From: Synechococcus sp. RS9916
Lineage (GTDB): Bacteria > Cyanobacteriota > Cyanobacteriia > PCC-6307 > Cyanobiaceae
Assembly (NCBI RefSeq): GCF_000153825.1
Contig: NZ_DS022299.1
Span: 2,597,707 to 2,661,706 of the forward strand
DNA: 64,000 bases
Direction: 5' to 3'
The position numbers and the translations under genes were made by a program. Shown piece after piece: positions 38,010 to 45,846 of the stretch. The notes beneath the pieces are model-generated. The model worked only from the letters and a program-made list of their open reading frames with translations, was not told the origin of the DNA and searched no databases. Positions within the stretch are counted from its first letter, which is position 1. Every line of letters starts with the position of its first letter.

Positions 38010-38894
38010 TCAGGTCACAGGTGTGATACTTGCGATCTTTCCACCTTCCTTGTGAATCCGTTTGAATTGCTCTGAGAGCTTGTCGAACGGCACATAAAAG
38101 ACCCTGTTGCAACGGGTATAGCGTGAGATCCGACGCACATTATTGGCGCTGTACCCAGTCACTTCCACGCGGTAGCTCATGCCTTCAGCACCGGCCCCAA
38201 CTCCAAGTCGAGTCGGTGCATCTTCCAGATTCTTGGATCTTTGGAAGCTCCAACCAGTGGTTTCGCTAGAGGATGGCGGAACCACTGGGAGAGGAAGGTT
38301 CTGATAGGCAGCACCACCAAGTTTGCTGCTTTTCCCTGAGAGATCTCCCTTCAAGCTGCTGCTGCTGTTTCCCCGCAGCAGCTGGAAGGTCCAAGTGAAT
38401 TCCTGGAGTGTGGTGCAGCATTCGGTCTTCCAGCCGCGTTGGAAAGGAACAGTCCATTCGCCATAGGCATTCTGATAGTCAGCCGAATCGAGGTAACTAT
38501 CGATATCGGCCTCGAAGCCTTGGCTATCCAGCCGTTCGGCATGCGCACGCATCTCTTCAAAGTCTTCCGGAGCGCGGCCCATCAGGTGCCGGAATGCAAG
38601 CTCGATGTAGCGATACCGAGAGCAGCTATCGAAGAAGCGGTTGCGATAGAGCTCGCTTTTGGCGATGCGGCGCACCAATTCCCGCACACTGATCTCGCCA
38701 AGTTTGAACTGGGATTCAGGTATGAGCTGTCGCTCGCTTTCCATTACGTAGGCGTTGCCAAGCACCTGCTTGTAGACAGCACGGATGATTTGCTCCTTCT
38801 TGGCGTCTTCGTCACCGGGAAGCAGTTCAAGGGGAGCCTCACTCTCGTCCGAGAAGCGCTCGACCCCCAAAAGCGAAGCAGGACCGAAGGGCAT
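38010..38894 (-). CDS. cpeC: CpeC: PE-I-associated rod linker with CpcD domain
   Basis: 294 residues from the ATG at 38892-38894 (MPFGPASLLGVERF). The linker domain covers about 30-170 (AVYKQVLGNAYVMESERQ, LGEISVRELVRRIAKSELYRN, ELAFRHLMGRAPEDFEEM, YQNAYGEWTVPFQRGW). A CpcD domain lies at the C-terminus (MSYRVEVTGYS, FYVPFDKLSEQFKRIHKEGGK, IASITPV). It probably links the proximal PE-I disk. A longer frame to 38969 lacks support. mpeD follows 57 bp downstream. Confidence 0.92.
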   Translation of the reverse strand: MPFGPASLLGVERFSDESEAPLELLPGDEDAKKEQIIRAVYKQVLGNAYVMESERQLIPESQFKLGEISVRELVRRIAKSELYRNRFFDSCSRYRYIELAFRHLMGRAPEDFEEMRAHAERLDSQGFEADIDSYLDSADYQNAYGEWTVPFQRGWKTECCTTLQEFTWTFQLLRGNSSSSLKGDLSGKSSKLGGAAYQNLPLPVVPPSSSETTGWSFQRSKNLEDAPTRLGVGAGAEGMSYRVEVTGYSANNVRRISRYTRCNRVFYVPFDKLSEQFKRIHKEGGKIASITPVT

Positions 38895-39063
38895 GAAGGT
38901 ACTCGCGTTTTCGCCTGACCATGCTCCTTCAGAAGTGCCGTGAGAGGCCCTGTTCTTTATAAACCTCAATCAAGTGTGTCCTAATGTTGCGTGACGTGAC
39001 AGTTGTGGTCCTGCCATGCTCCTTGGTTGATTGGCTTACTGGTTACGTCTATAAGCCACAGGC

Positions 39064-39792
39064 TCAGTTCCCAGCGAGTAGGGACTCCAGGCTTTTCCGG
39101 GTTGTTGTTCTGGTCAAGGGGTTCCAGCAATCCAACTCGTCTGCATTTCTGGCAAGTAGTCCTTCAATTTGTCCTTGCTCCAGCCCAGTACAGAAGGAAA
39201 AATCGGCACCTTTGATCGATTCGACAGTGTCCAATGAGGCCTGCTCTAGATCGCATCCTCTCATGTCAGCCATCTGCATTTCGCAGGTGCCGAAGCGGGT
39301 GCCACGACACATGGCGCCTCGCAGGTTTGCTGCGCGTAGATCCGACCCAGCCATGGAGACACCGTCAAGAATTGCCCCACTGAGATCAGCTCCACTCAAA
39401 TAGGAGCCAAGAAGCACTGCTCCTCTGAGATCCATTGTTCGCAGATCACTATTATTGAGGAATGCTCCATTGAGTTTTGCGCCGGGTCCGACTGCCCCAC
39501 TTGTTCGGAGTTCAAAGTCTTCAGGCACATTTGTCTGATGGTCGTAAAGAGCAAGTCGAAGATCCGCTCCTTCGAGCTGACATAAACTGAGGTTCGCACC
39601 TCTGATATCGCATCGGCAGAGCTGAGCTTTTCGTAAGTCTGCTGTCCCCAAATCTTTGTTGTTCCAGTTCGCCCCTCTTGCATCGAGAGGCTTTTGGTCG
39701 AGGTCATTTGTTCTTGCATCCTCAGGGGGCAACCATTCCCAAAGATTCAACGATTCAGGATCTTTCACAGGCAATCCAGCTCTCTTGTTCAT
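39064..39792 (-). CDS. pentapeptide-repeat protein of the rod island
   Basis: 242 residues. Pentapeptide A(D/N)LxX units fill residues 37-205: DLRKAQLCRCDIRGANLSL, GADLRLAL, GAKLNGAFLNNSDLRTMDL, GADLSGAILDGVSM, SDLRAANLRGAMCRG. They would form a right-handed beta-helix. The C-terminal 40 residues (GADFSFCTGLEQGQIEGLLA) are non-repeat. It lies between mpeE and cpeC on the same strand. The role is unknown; a scaffold or protein-protein contact is the usual guess for such folds. Confidence 0.8.
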   Translation of the reverse strand: MNKRAGLPVKDPESLNLWEWLPPEDARTNDLDQKPLDARGANWNNKDLGTADLRKAQLCRCDIRGANLSLCQLEGADLRLALYDHQTNVPEDFELRTSGAVGPGAKLNGAFLNNSDLRTMDLRGAVLLGSYLSGADLSGAILDGVSMAGSDLRAANLRGAMCRGTRFGTCEMQMADMRGCDLEQASLDTVESIKGADFSFCTGLEQGQIEGLLARNADELDCWNPLTRTTTRKSLESLLAGN

Positions 39793-39976
39793 GTTGTTCG
39801 CATACTAACCCAAGTCCTTACAACTCAGAGCTTGTGAGAGGTTACCCTCCGTTACTGTGCCGGTAGTTGATGGTCGATCATCGCTCTGATGTTCTGTAAT
39901 CGCCTGATTTCTTGATGCGTTCGCTCCAGTTCCGCTCTTGTTGAAGACTTTAGATCAGGATCATCATAAGATCACT

Positions 39977-40010
39977 AAAAAGCACCGGATCTTGAGTGAT
40001 CCGGTGCTTG
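39977..40010 (-). terminator. mpeE terminator hairpin
   Basis: Stem AAGCACCGGATC (39981-39992) with GATCCGGTGCTT (39999-40010). Read on the minus strand it is followed by TTTTTAGT. It lies 63 bp after the mpeE stop, separating it from the pentapeptide gene. Confidence 0.87.
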
Positions 40011-40073
40011 AAATCAAGACATTGTGAGATCTATCTTTTTAAAGAATTTAGATCGTTAACGTCTTGGCTTGTT

Positions 40074-40976
40074 TCAAGCCCATGATTTGCAGTTTTTGGA
40101 TTGGTACATCCTACGGAATGCTCCAGACGTCGGATCGCTGGTTGCTTTGGAGTAAACGAACCCGCTCACGTCGTAGCCCTTGCTAGCGCCGCTAATGCTG
40201 CGGGCATTGCTGAATTCCATCACGAGCTGGCTACGGCCTTCGATAATCACGTCTGAGGCCGCATTGGCTGGAGAGATCCGAGCCAAGTTGACAAATGTTG
40301 AGCAGTATTTGCCTGCTTCAGATGTCCATGCTCGTGGATAGGGAACAGTCTGTGTTCCGAACACTTCGAGATACTCGCCTGAGTGGGTGATGTGCTCGAT
40401 AAAGGCGTCGAAACCTTGCTCTGCAATCAGACTGATGGCAGAGCTGACCTCTGCTTGGTTGATGGGAGGACGCCCCAACAGATGCTTGTAAGTGAGTTCT
40501 ACGCCACGGATGGGAGAAACCTTGAAAAAATAATTTTGCTTGTAGAGGTCTGACTTGGCTAGGCCAGCAACAAAGTCTCGTACTGTGATATCCCCATTGC
40601 AGAGCCTTGATTCGAGTTCGGTGCAACGCTGGCTGCTTGTGGGCCCCAAGTTGCCGAGAACTTGCTTGTAGGTGGCAGAGATTGTTGCACTCAGTGCATC
40701 GCTCCCTGTGGCAGCGAACTGTTCAGCAACTGTGCTGAAGGGGCACTCGCTATGAACCCTTGGGCCCATGCCAAGGCCCATGGCGTTGCAGGTGTTTTCT
40801 TTGAAGGCATGAATACTGCTCGATGGCAGGCCTATGCGCGTGAGGAGCGCGTTCTTCTCGACTTCTTCTCTGTAAACATTGATTGCCTTGCCTTGCTTAA
40901 GTTTCCCCTCGTTTCTGGCGGCGTATGAAACTCGGTTGAGGCTTGTGAAATCACGGGTCGGCTTGATGGCAACCAT
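40074..40976 (-). CDS. mpeE: MpeE: PE-II-associated linker with bilin site
   Basis: 300 residues, the length reported for MpeE of WH8102. It is MpeC-like: a bilin-type Cys at residue 63 (ENTCNAMGLGMGPRVHSECP), then a linker domain (ATYKQVLGNLGPTSSQR, LCNGDITVRDFVAGLAKSDLYK, ELTYKHLLGRPPINQAEV, EHITHSGEYLEVFGTQTVPYPR). No CpcD domain is present. It carries phycourobilin in the known orthologue. A terminator follows and a 435-bp upstream region precedes it. Confidence 0.94.
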   Translation of the reverse strand: MVAIKPTRDFTSLNRVSYAARNEGKLKQGKAINVYREEVEKNALLTRIGLPSSSIHAFKENTCNAMGLGMGPRVHSECPFSTVAEQFAATGSDALSATISATYKQVLGNLGPTSSQRCTELESRLCNGDITVRDFVAGLAKSDLYKQNYFFKVSPIRGVELTYKHLLGRPPINQAEVSSAISLIAEQGFDAFIEHITHSGEYLEVFGTQTVPYPRAWTSEAGKYCSTFVNLARISPANAASDVIIEGRSQLVMEFSNARSISGASKGYDVSGFVYSKATSDPTSGAFRRMYQSKNCKSWA

Positions 40977-41411
40977 TCTTGACTCTGGGAGGCGTATCTA
41001 ACAAGGATTTTACGGCTTGGCATGATTTCCTTTGGTCAGTCTTGCTGCTTCGCAACAAAATGTTTGCTGGAGCCTCCTCTTCGCAATTCTGAATAGTGCC
41101 AGAGCGCTTAACGCATGGCTGTTTTGTCTGGTTTAGATGTTTCTTGCGATCAGGCTAGGCCTTGATTGAGCTCACTTCCTCTAGCTCTCGCTGTGTCTTG
41201 TCTGATCGACCAAATTGATTTCTGAGAAAATTTTGTTGTGGTTTGCCTGCTCCGATGAACTGGTTTTACGAGGGCGGATACGTTGGATATTTTCTGGTGT
41301 TCCCGCCTTGAATGTTCGCTAAGGGTAAAATCAACCAAGCCAGTCTTTCAAATTATTTGGAGAAGCTGGATATGGTCGCTGACCTTTTTAAGGCCTGTAG
41401 GCTCGTCTGAA
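40977..41411. promoter_or_regulatory. 435-bp gap upstream of mpeE and downstream of cpcG
   Basis: It is AT-rich, with short frames on both strands that look random. It must hold the mpeE promoter. I see no tRNA, clear hairpin terminator or riboswitch in it. Confidence 0.4.
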
Positions 41412-42158
41412 CTAGCGAGTTCCGTACATTTCGGATGCAATAATGAGGAGAATTCGTGTGATCTCGATGCCTCCAATCACTGCAAGACCCAGCCAAGTTT
41501 TGGTAGCCCACGCTGGTGGTGTCGTCCAAGCAGCTGTGAGGTTGCTGGCCTCAGGTCTTGACTGTAGATTCTGCTCCCATTGCTGATCTCGCCAATCGCT
41601 GCCGTAGCGAGGAAATTGCTGATAGATCGGGGTTTCACCCAGGGAACGACCCGGTAGAACGCGCGACCTTTGTTGTGGGACTAAGTCGTAGCCGAAGCTC
41701 GCCATGTATTCCTCGCTGTTGAGGAGTTGGTCGACGAATGCGGTGAAGCCTTGTGATGCAATCACGATCGACCAGGCGCGGCGCTCAGTATCGCCGTGCA
41801 CCGGGCGACCGAGCACACGACCAACCACTTGATCCACCATTCGGTAGTTTGAGTTGCACTGGTAATAGCCGTGCTGAAATCGTTCCGACAGCAGCAATCC
41901 TCGTATGAAATCACGGGTGGTGATGTTCCCTGCTCGCAGTTGCGACTCCAGGTATGGATCTCGGTCGCAGCTCAGAGCATGAAAAAAGATCTGGCGGTAG
42001 GCCGTTGTCATTAAGGCATCGACAGTGGTGCGGCTTCCTTCGCTCGCGGCGCCAACTGAGCCCTGGAGTTGGCCACGAACGGTGGTACTGTCGCCAGCCA
42101 GATTGCTGACCCTGGAGTTTTGGGGCGTCAGCTCATAGCTCAGAAGCGGCAGGGCCAT
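41412..42158 (-). CDS. cpcG2: CpcG-type rod-core linker with membrane-like C-terminus (CpcL-like)
   Basis: 248 residues. The N-terminus (MALPLLSYELTPQNSRV) and linker domain (TTAYRQIFFHALSCDRDPYLESQL, GNITTRDFIRGLLLSERF, DQVVGRVLGRPVHGDTE, SEEYMASFGYDLVPQQR) are those of CpcG rod-core linkers. The last 35 residues contain a hydrophobic segment (WLGLAVIGGIEITRILLIIA) typical of CpcG2/CpcL proteins, which anchor core-less rods to the thylakoid near photosystem I. Marine Synechococcus have two CpcG; this is the hydrophobic-tailed one. Confidence 0.85.
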   Translation of the reverse strand: MALPLLSYELTPQNSRVSNLAGDSTTVRGQLQGSVGAASEGSRTTVDALMTTAYRQIFFHALSCDRDPYLESQLRAGNITTRDFIRGLLLSERFQHGYYQCNSNYRMVDQVVGRVLGRPVHGDTERRAWSIVIASQGFTAFVDQLLNSEEYMASFGYDLVPQQRSRVLPGRSLGETPIYQQFPRYGSDWRDQQWEQNLQSRPEASNLTAAWTTPPAWATKTWLGLAVIGGIEITRILLIIASEMYGTR

Positions 42159-42254
42159 GCCGATGTCTCCGTGGGTATAAATACTTGCTGGTAATCATCG
42201 CCCGGTTGAAGGTTTGTGATCCGTGAGTGACCGAGAAACGTATCAGTAGTTTGC

Positions 42255-42833
42255 TTAACCTTTGTGAAGCTCGCCATTTAAATGTGCAAGAGCTTTCTCG
42301 AGGCACTTTGCTTCATGCTGATGGTCTTGCTTCAATAAATCAGTCGTGATCAGTTGTGAAAGGGATTGAAGAGCTAGTGTCATGCCAGTGATGGGCACAT
42401 TCATCAGCTCAAACAGTTGGCGAACGGCCTTGATTCCAGAGGGGTCGGTGCATTGAGATTGATCGCTTGCCATCGCATAAATCGCAACACGGAGGAAATT
42501 CCAGCAATCTCGCCAGCAGGCGTCTGATCGCTCGGTTGGATAAAGTGCCCCTCCCTCTTCGAAAAGATGAGGCTGTCGAGCATGGAGCGTTTGCTTGCAG
42601 CTCTCCACATACCTGCTTGCTTCTCTAATCGTTAAATGGATAGCGCGTGGATTGGTCGCTGATTGTGTACAGATTGCTTCGATTTCTCTTTTATTCAGCA
42701 TTCTTCTCTCTTGATCGGCTTTCTTGATCAAGCTTCGAGATTCTTCGTCGATCTGAGGATGATTGTGCAGTCCGCAAACTTGTGCTTTGCTAATCAGCTG
42801 TTTGAATGCTGCTTGAGATTCGGCGTTGTTCAT
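42255..42833 (-). CDS. divergent phycobiliprotein-fold protein
   Basis: 192 residues from the ATG at 42831-42833. The segment LYPTERSDACWRDCWNFLRVAIYAM (98 to about 121) aligns with the Cys-82/84 bilin region of phycobiliproteins ([18 protein letters not shown]) and keeps Cys-106, Arg-108 and Asp-109. The following GIKAVRQLFELMNVPITGMTLAL matches the next helix ([15 protein letters not shown]...). The other cysteines differ from known bilin sites. It is not any of the subunits named in this window. Bilin binding is possible but unproven. It sits 7 bp after its partner gene. Confidence 0.7.
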   Translation of the reverse strand: MNNAESQAAFKQLISKAQVCGLHNHPQIDEESRSLIKKADQERRMLNKREIEAICTQSATNPRAIHLTIREASRYVESCKQTLHARQPHLFEEGGALYPTERSDACWRDCWNFLRVAIYAMASDQSQCTDPSGIKAVRQLFELMNVPITGMTLALQSLSQLITTDLLKQDHQHEAKCLEKALAHLNGELHKG

Positions 42834-42840
42834 GCCCCAC

Positions 42841-43248
42841 TTATGAATCGTTTGAAACTGGTGATGCACTCAATGCGCCACTTCGGTCGAGATAGAACGC
42901 CCATGTCAGTTCAGATCCCAGCCCTGGGCAAAGTTTGGGGAGGTTGCTTGCCAGTGATTGGTCCACGCCAAGCTTGGTGAGGAGAGGGACGACCTCCTCT
43001 GCAGATTCGACATTAAAAAAGCGAATTGCAGAACCAACAACCCATGTGATTTGCGTGTCTTCAAGGGCGCGATCTCCGTGGGCGCAGGCGAGTAAAAGAT
43101 TACAGCGTTGCTCACGAGAATTCAGTGTTTCGGCCCAAAGCCGAAGATCATCTGGCTTGAGGTCGATGCGAAATCTCTCAGGGCCAACGGCATGGATGAT
43201 TTCGCCATTCTGGTCTGCGTTGTTGAGCAGTTGTTTGATTAATGACAT
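42841..43248 (-). CDS. rod-island protein of unknown function
   Basis: 135 residues, unrecognised. Features are VGPERFRIDLKPDDLRLWAETLNSREQR, a helix with ACAHGD, VVGSAIRFFNVESAEEVVPLLTKLGVD and GLGSELTWAFYLDRSGALS. It is 7 bp upstream of the phycobiliprotein-fold gene, so the two are co-transcribed. It has no linker or lyase motif. A partner role for that protein is a guess from spacing. Confidence 0.65.
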   Translation of the reverse strand: MSLIKQLLNNADQNGEIIHAVGPERFRIDLKPDDLRLWAETLNSREQRCNLLLACAHGDRALEDTQITWVVGSAIRFFNVESAEEVVPLLTKLGVDQSLASNLPKLCPGLGSELTWAFYLDRSGALSASPVSNDS

Positions 43249-43301
43249 TGTTCCTTTGGGCTAGTAAGTGCTCTGAATTGGTTTTGCGCAGGCTTGTTTG
43301 G

Positions 43302-43898
43302 TTAGGGTGAATGCCACTCGGGTGGGATTTCGCTGGAGTAGTCCACTGTTTTGTCAAATTGAAAAGGGCCGGCGATTGATCCCCAAAGATGCTCGTGTGT
43401 TTTTGGGTCGTGGCCGCGATCAATCGTTGTCATCCCTGAGTCGGAAAGTTCAAAGCTGCTGACAAGGTAAGACTCGATTCCTTGTCGCTTCACAATGCAC
43501 TTGCACCCAGGCTCAACTTCTCCTTGAAAGCCTTTTCCATTTTCGCTGACGAGGTAGGTGCAGCCCTCAAGTAGTTTCAAGTCGGCCTCTGAGATTTGTG
43601 CTCGTTTGCTGTTGTCTTCAATGGCTCCCCAGAATCGTTGGTTGTCTTGGATGCCGTAATTGTTGATGACTAGTCCGCGTTGGTTGCAGATATTTGGTCT
43701 TAAAACACGAATTCTGTAGGGCTCTTTTGGTGCTACTGCATAGGCTTGCTCGAGCAAGAGCGATCCTGCTTTTAATTGGGGTAGGGGCCTGAACCGCACC
43801 AGGATGTGTCCGTAAAGAGGTGGGTTTTCGAAAGCTTGCTTCTGATTGTTGAAGCTTGCGCTTAGCTGCTTTGTCAGGCGGGCTAGAGACGCGTTCAT
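43302..43898 (-). CDS. third CpcT/CpeT-family (T-type) bilin lyase
   Basis: 198 residues. The pattern is as in cpcT: NPPLYGHILVRFRPLPQLKAGSLLLEQ, PKEPYRIRVLR, EPGCKCIVKR, TIDRGHDPKTHEHLWGSIAGPF. It is closer to the cpcT at 18142 than to cpeT (shared RGHDPKT.E.LWGSIAG). The substrate could be the beta Cys-153/159/165 of RpcB, MpeB or CpeB, or the nearby phycobiliprotein-fold protein. It is upstream of the 42841 gene by 53 bp on the same strand. Confidence 0.82.
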   Translation of the reverse strand: MNASLARLTKQLSASFNNQKQAFENPPLYGHILVRFRPLPQLKAGSLLLEQAYAVAPKEPYRIRVLRPNICNQRGLVINNYGIQDNQRFWGAIEDNSKRAQISEADLKLLEGCTYLVSENGKGFQGEVEPGCKCIVKRQGIESYLVSSFELSDSGMTTIDRGHDPKTHEHLWGSIAGPFQFDKTVDYSSEIPPEWHSP

Positions 43899-44041
43899 GC
43901 CGAATGGGTGCTTGCCTGCAATGGGTTCTGCCCATTGGTCGGGGCAAGAGCTTGCTCCTCATCATGTTGGCAGCCTGATCACGTTGCTCTGGACACTCCC
44001 GGCGGAATCGATACGATTCGCTTGCTTCTTGAGGCATGTTC

Positions 44042-44497
44042 ATGGGCGCGAATCTCGCCAGGCTCGACGATCAGGTCGTTCGGCACCTCTGCCGTCAGAT
44101 GCAGGATATGACTCAAGTTTGCGAAGCGATGGCTCTAAAGCTGTTGGAGGTCGAAACTCGCCTTGATCAAATGGACTCCTCTCTGCAGGGGGTCGCTGTC
44201 GCCATGGAGAGTGATGGCTTGCATGAGCTGCTTGATGCAGTGGGTGGAAGGCTGGGTGATCTGAAGGGCCTTCTTGGCGTTGACGGTGAATCTGTGGGGG
44301 TGCCTGAGGTTGTGGCCTCGTCGAGTGAAGTGCTTTCGGAGGAGCAAGTTGAGGCCGATGAGTCGGTCGTGGCACACCTTGATCTTCATTCATCCCAGAA
44401 TGAAGAAACTGATGAAGTGGTAGACCCAGTGGACACTGCTGAAGACGTGGACACCATTTATGTGGACGATCCTCAGATGGATTTGATGTCTGCTTGA
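44042..44497 (+). CDS. acidic coiled-coil protein, unknown
   Basis: 151 residues from the ATG at 44042 (44036 is also possible). The N-terminal 75 are helical with heptads (LARLDDQVVRHLCRQMQDM, LLEVETRLDQMDSSLQGV). The C-terminal 70 are Asp/Glu/Val-rich and disordered. It is convergent with the 72-residue gene next to tRNA-Phe. It has no known domain and is composition-biased. It looks like a genuine gene by its length and GC pattern. Confidence 0.55.
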   Translation: MGANLARLDDQVVRHLCRQMQDMTQVCEAMALKLLEVETRLDQMDSSLQGVAVAMESDGLHELLDAVGGRLGDLKGLLGVDGESVGVPEVVASSSEVLSEEQVEADESVVAHLDLHSSQNEETDEVVDPVDTAEDVDTIYVDDPQMDLMSA

Positions 44498-44506
44498 GTT
44501 GGGTGA

Positions 44507-44725
44507 CTAGGTCAGATCCAAAAGCCTGATTCTGAATTGAGCGACTTGTATCGCTTGCTCGGGATTGTCAATCAGAAATGGGTGCTCGCCAATCTTATTT
44601 TCAAAGATGAATGAAATTTTCTTTTCAATCGACTGATCCTTAAAGCTTGGATCGCTTGAGAGTTTTTTCCATGCATCATCGAATGTCATGGCAAAACTAT
44701 CGGCGTTATTAAAAAGCCTGTCCAT
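44507..44725 (-). CDS. 72-residue hypothetical protein downstream of tRNA-Phe
   Basis: ATG at 44723-44725; earlier codons run into tRNA-Phe and are excluded. Sequence features are MTFDDAWKKLSSDPSFKDQS, KKISFIFENKIGEHPFLID and EQAIQVAQFRIRLLDL. It is helical and soluble, without cysteines. It lies 15 bp downstream of the tRNA. Not recognised; it may be part of the island. Confidence 0.45.
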   Translation of the reverse strand: MDRLFNNADSFAMTFDDAWKKLSSDPSFKDQSIEKKISFIFENKIGEHPFLIDNPEQAIQVAQFRIRLLDLT

Positions 44726-44740
44726 CGCACAACCATCTAA

Positions 44741-44813
44741 TGCCAGGACCCAGATTTGAACTGGGGACACGGCGATTTTCAGTCGCCTGCTCTACCAACT
44801 GAGCTATCCCGGC
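44741..44813 (-). tRNA. trnF: tRNA-Phe (GAA)
   Basis: A 73-nt cloverleaf on the minus strand. The acceptor stem GCCGGGA pairs with TCCTGGC (one G-T pair). The D arm is GCTCAGTTGGTAGAGC. The anticodon loop CTGAAAA gives GAA. The T arm contains GTTCAAATC. It marks the right edge of the rod island. Confidence 0.96.
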
Positions 44814-44843
44814 CTGTCGCCTTGGCGACTGTCGAATTGTAGA

Positions 44844-45500
44844 TCACTGAGGGCACTTCATTGGAGTGCGACCCAGGCAAGCCGCTCCGCTGACTGTGAT
44901 GCCCGCCCGTTTGAGCGTTGTCATAGCGGCCATCACGGTTGCGCCGGTCGTGATGATGTCGTCGATAAGCCACGCCTGGTGTTGGCTCCAGTCGATGCCA
45001 GACCCTTCGGCTGCTGTGTTGTTGTAGCGAAAGCTGTTCCATTGGTTCTGCCACCGTTGCCGTCGATGGAGACGGTGTTGTCCCACCAAAGCTCTGGATC
45101 GCGCTAACAATGGAGCACGCGGGCGGTTGAGCACTTTGGCAATGCGCTCCGGTAAACGGTTGGCATGACTGGTCTGTTTCCAGCTGGGGATTGGAATCAG
45201 GATGGCTTGCGCCGGTAAGGCCTGCTGAAGGCTGTCGCTCAGACACCTGATTGGATGTTCGTGACCGCTCCTGCGCAGATGCAGGATCAGTCTTCTGAGA
45301 TTGCCCGAGTAGTGGCCACCAGCCATCCATGGCAATGGGTCATCACCTTGCAGTGGTTGGCTGGGCAGATCAAATTGCTTTCGGCAGTGGCTGCAAGGTG
45401 ATGCCGCCCCTTCCTTCGGCGCAGCCCATGTTGGTCCGCAGAGCGGGCAATGGGGCTGAAGGAGTAACTGTCCGATTTGAAAGCTGAGGGAGCTCCACAT
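44844..45500 (-). CDS. comF: ComF-family phosphoribosyltransferase
   Basis: 218 residues. Zinc-finger-like pairs at the N-terminus (CPLCG, CSHCRK), then GHYSGNLRRLILHLRRSG, LIPIPSWKQTSHANRLPE, and the PRPP-binding loop AWLIDDIITTGATV. The family is linked to DNA uptake. dprA, another competence gene, is also in the window. It starts about 40 bp upstream of the DUF2470 gene, on the same strand. Confidence 0.9.
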   Translation of the reverse strand: MWSSLSFQIGQLLLQPHCPLCGPTWAAPKEGAASPCSHCRKQFDLPSQPLQGDDPLPWMAGGHYSGNLRRLILHLRRSGHEHPIRCLSDSLQQALPAQAILIPIPSWKQTSHANRLPERIAKVLNRPRAPLLARSRALVGQHRLHRRQRWQNQWNSFRYNNTAAEGSGIDWSQHQAWLIDDIITTGATVMAAMTTLKRAGITVSGAACLGRTPMKCPQ

Positions 45501-45541
45501 CCTCGACAGACAACTGTGAGGAGTATTCCCCTGGCAGCGTG

Positions 45542-45814
45542 TTAGTCAGACGCGGGCATCGCCCGCAACATCGCGACCAAGGTGCGATGGGCGTCCTCGC
45601 TATCGCTCAAGGTGTGGTCGAAAGGGATTTCCACGCTGTTGCCATCCACCATCAGTTCCATAGCCTCGGGTCGCACCGCTGTCATGGCAGCGGTTTGGGC
45701 CGAGTGCATGCCGCCGTAGTGCTGGGCATAGCGCAGGACCGCTTCGCTGTGGTCGTCATTCATGTGCCGGCAGATGCGATCGCTGACGGCGGTTGTGAGG
45801 GGATCTGCAGCCAT
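45542..45814 (-). CDS. DUF2470 small protein
   Basis: 90 residues from the ATG at 45812-45814. It shows DRICRHMNDDHSEAVLRYAQHYG, then MTAVRPEAMELMV and the C-terminal DSEDAHRTLVAMLRAM. This is the DUF2470 pattern (His-rich N-terminal helix), as found at the C-terminus of haem-binding pyridoxamine oxidase-like proteins but here alone. Its role may involve haem or tetrapyrrole handling, by family only. The frame upstream is not conserved. Confidence 0.8.
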   Translation of the reverse strand: MAADPLTTAVSDRICRHMNDDHSEAVLRYAQHYGGMHSAQTAAMTAVRPEAMELMVDGNSVEIPFDHTLSDSEDAHRTLVAMLRAMPASD

Positions 45815-45846
45815 GAAGTGGCGGAGGAAAGAGTGGGTTCTGGATC

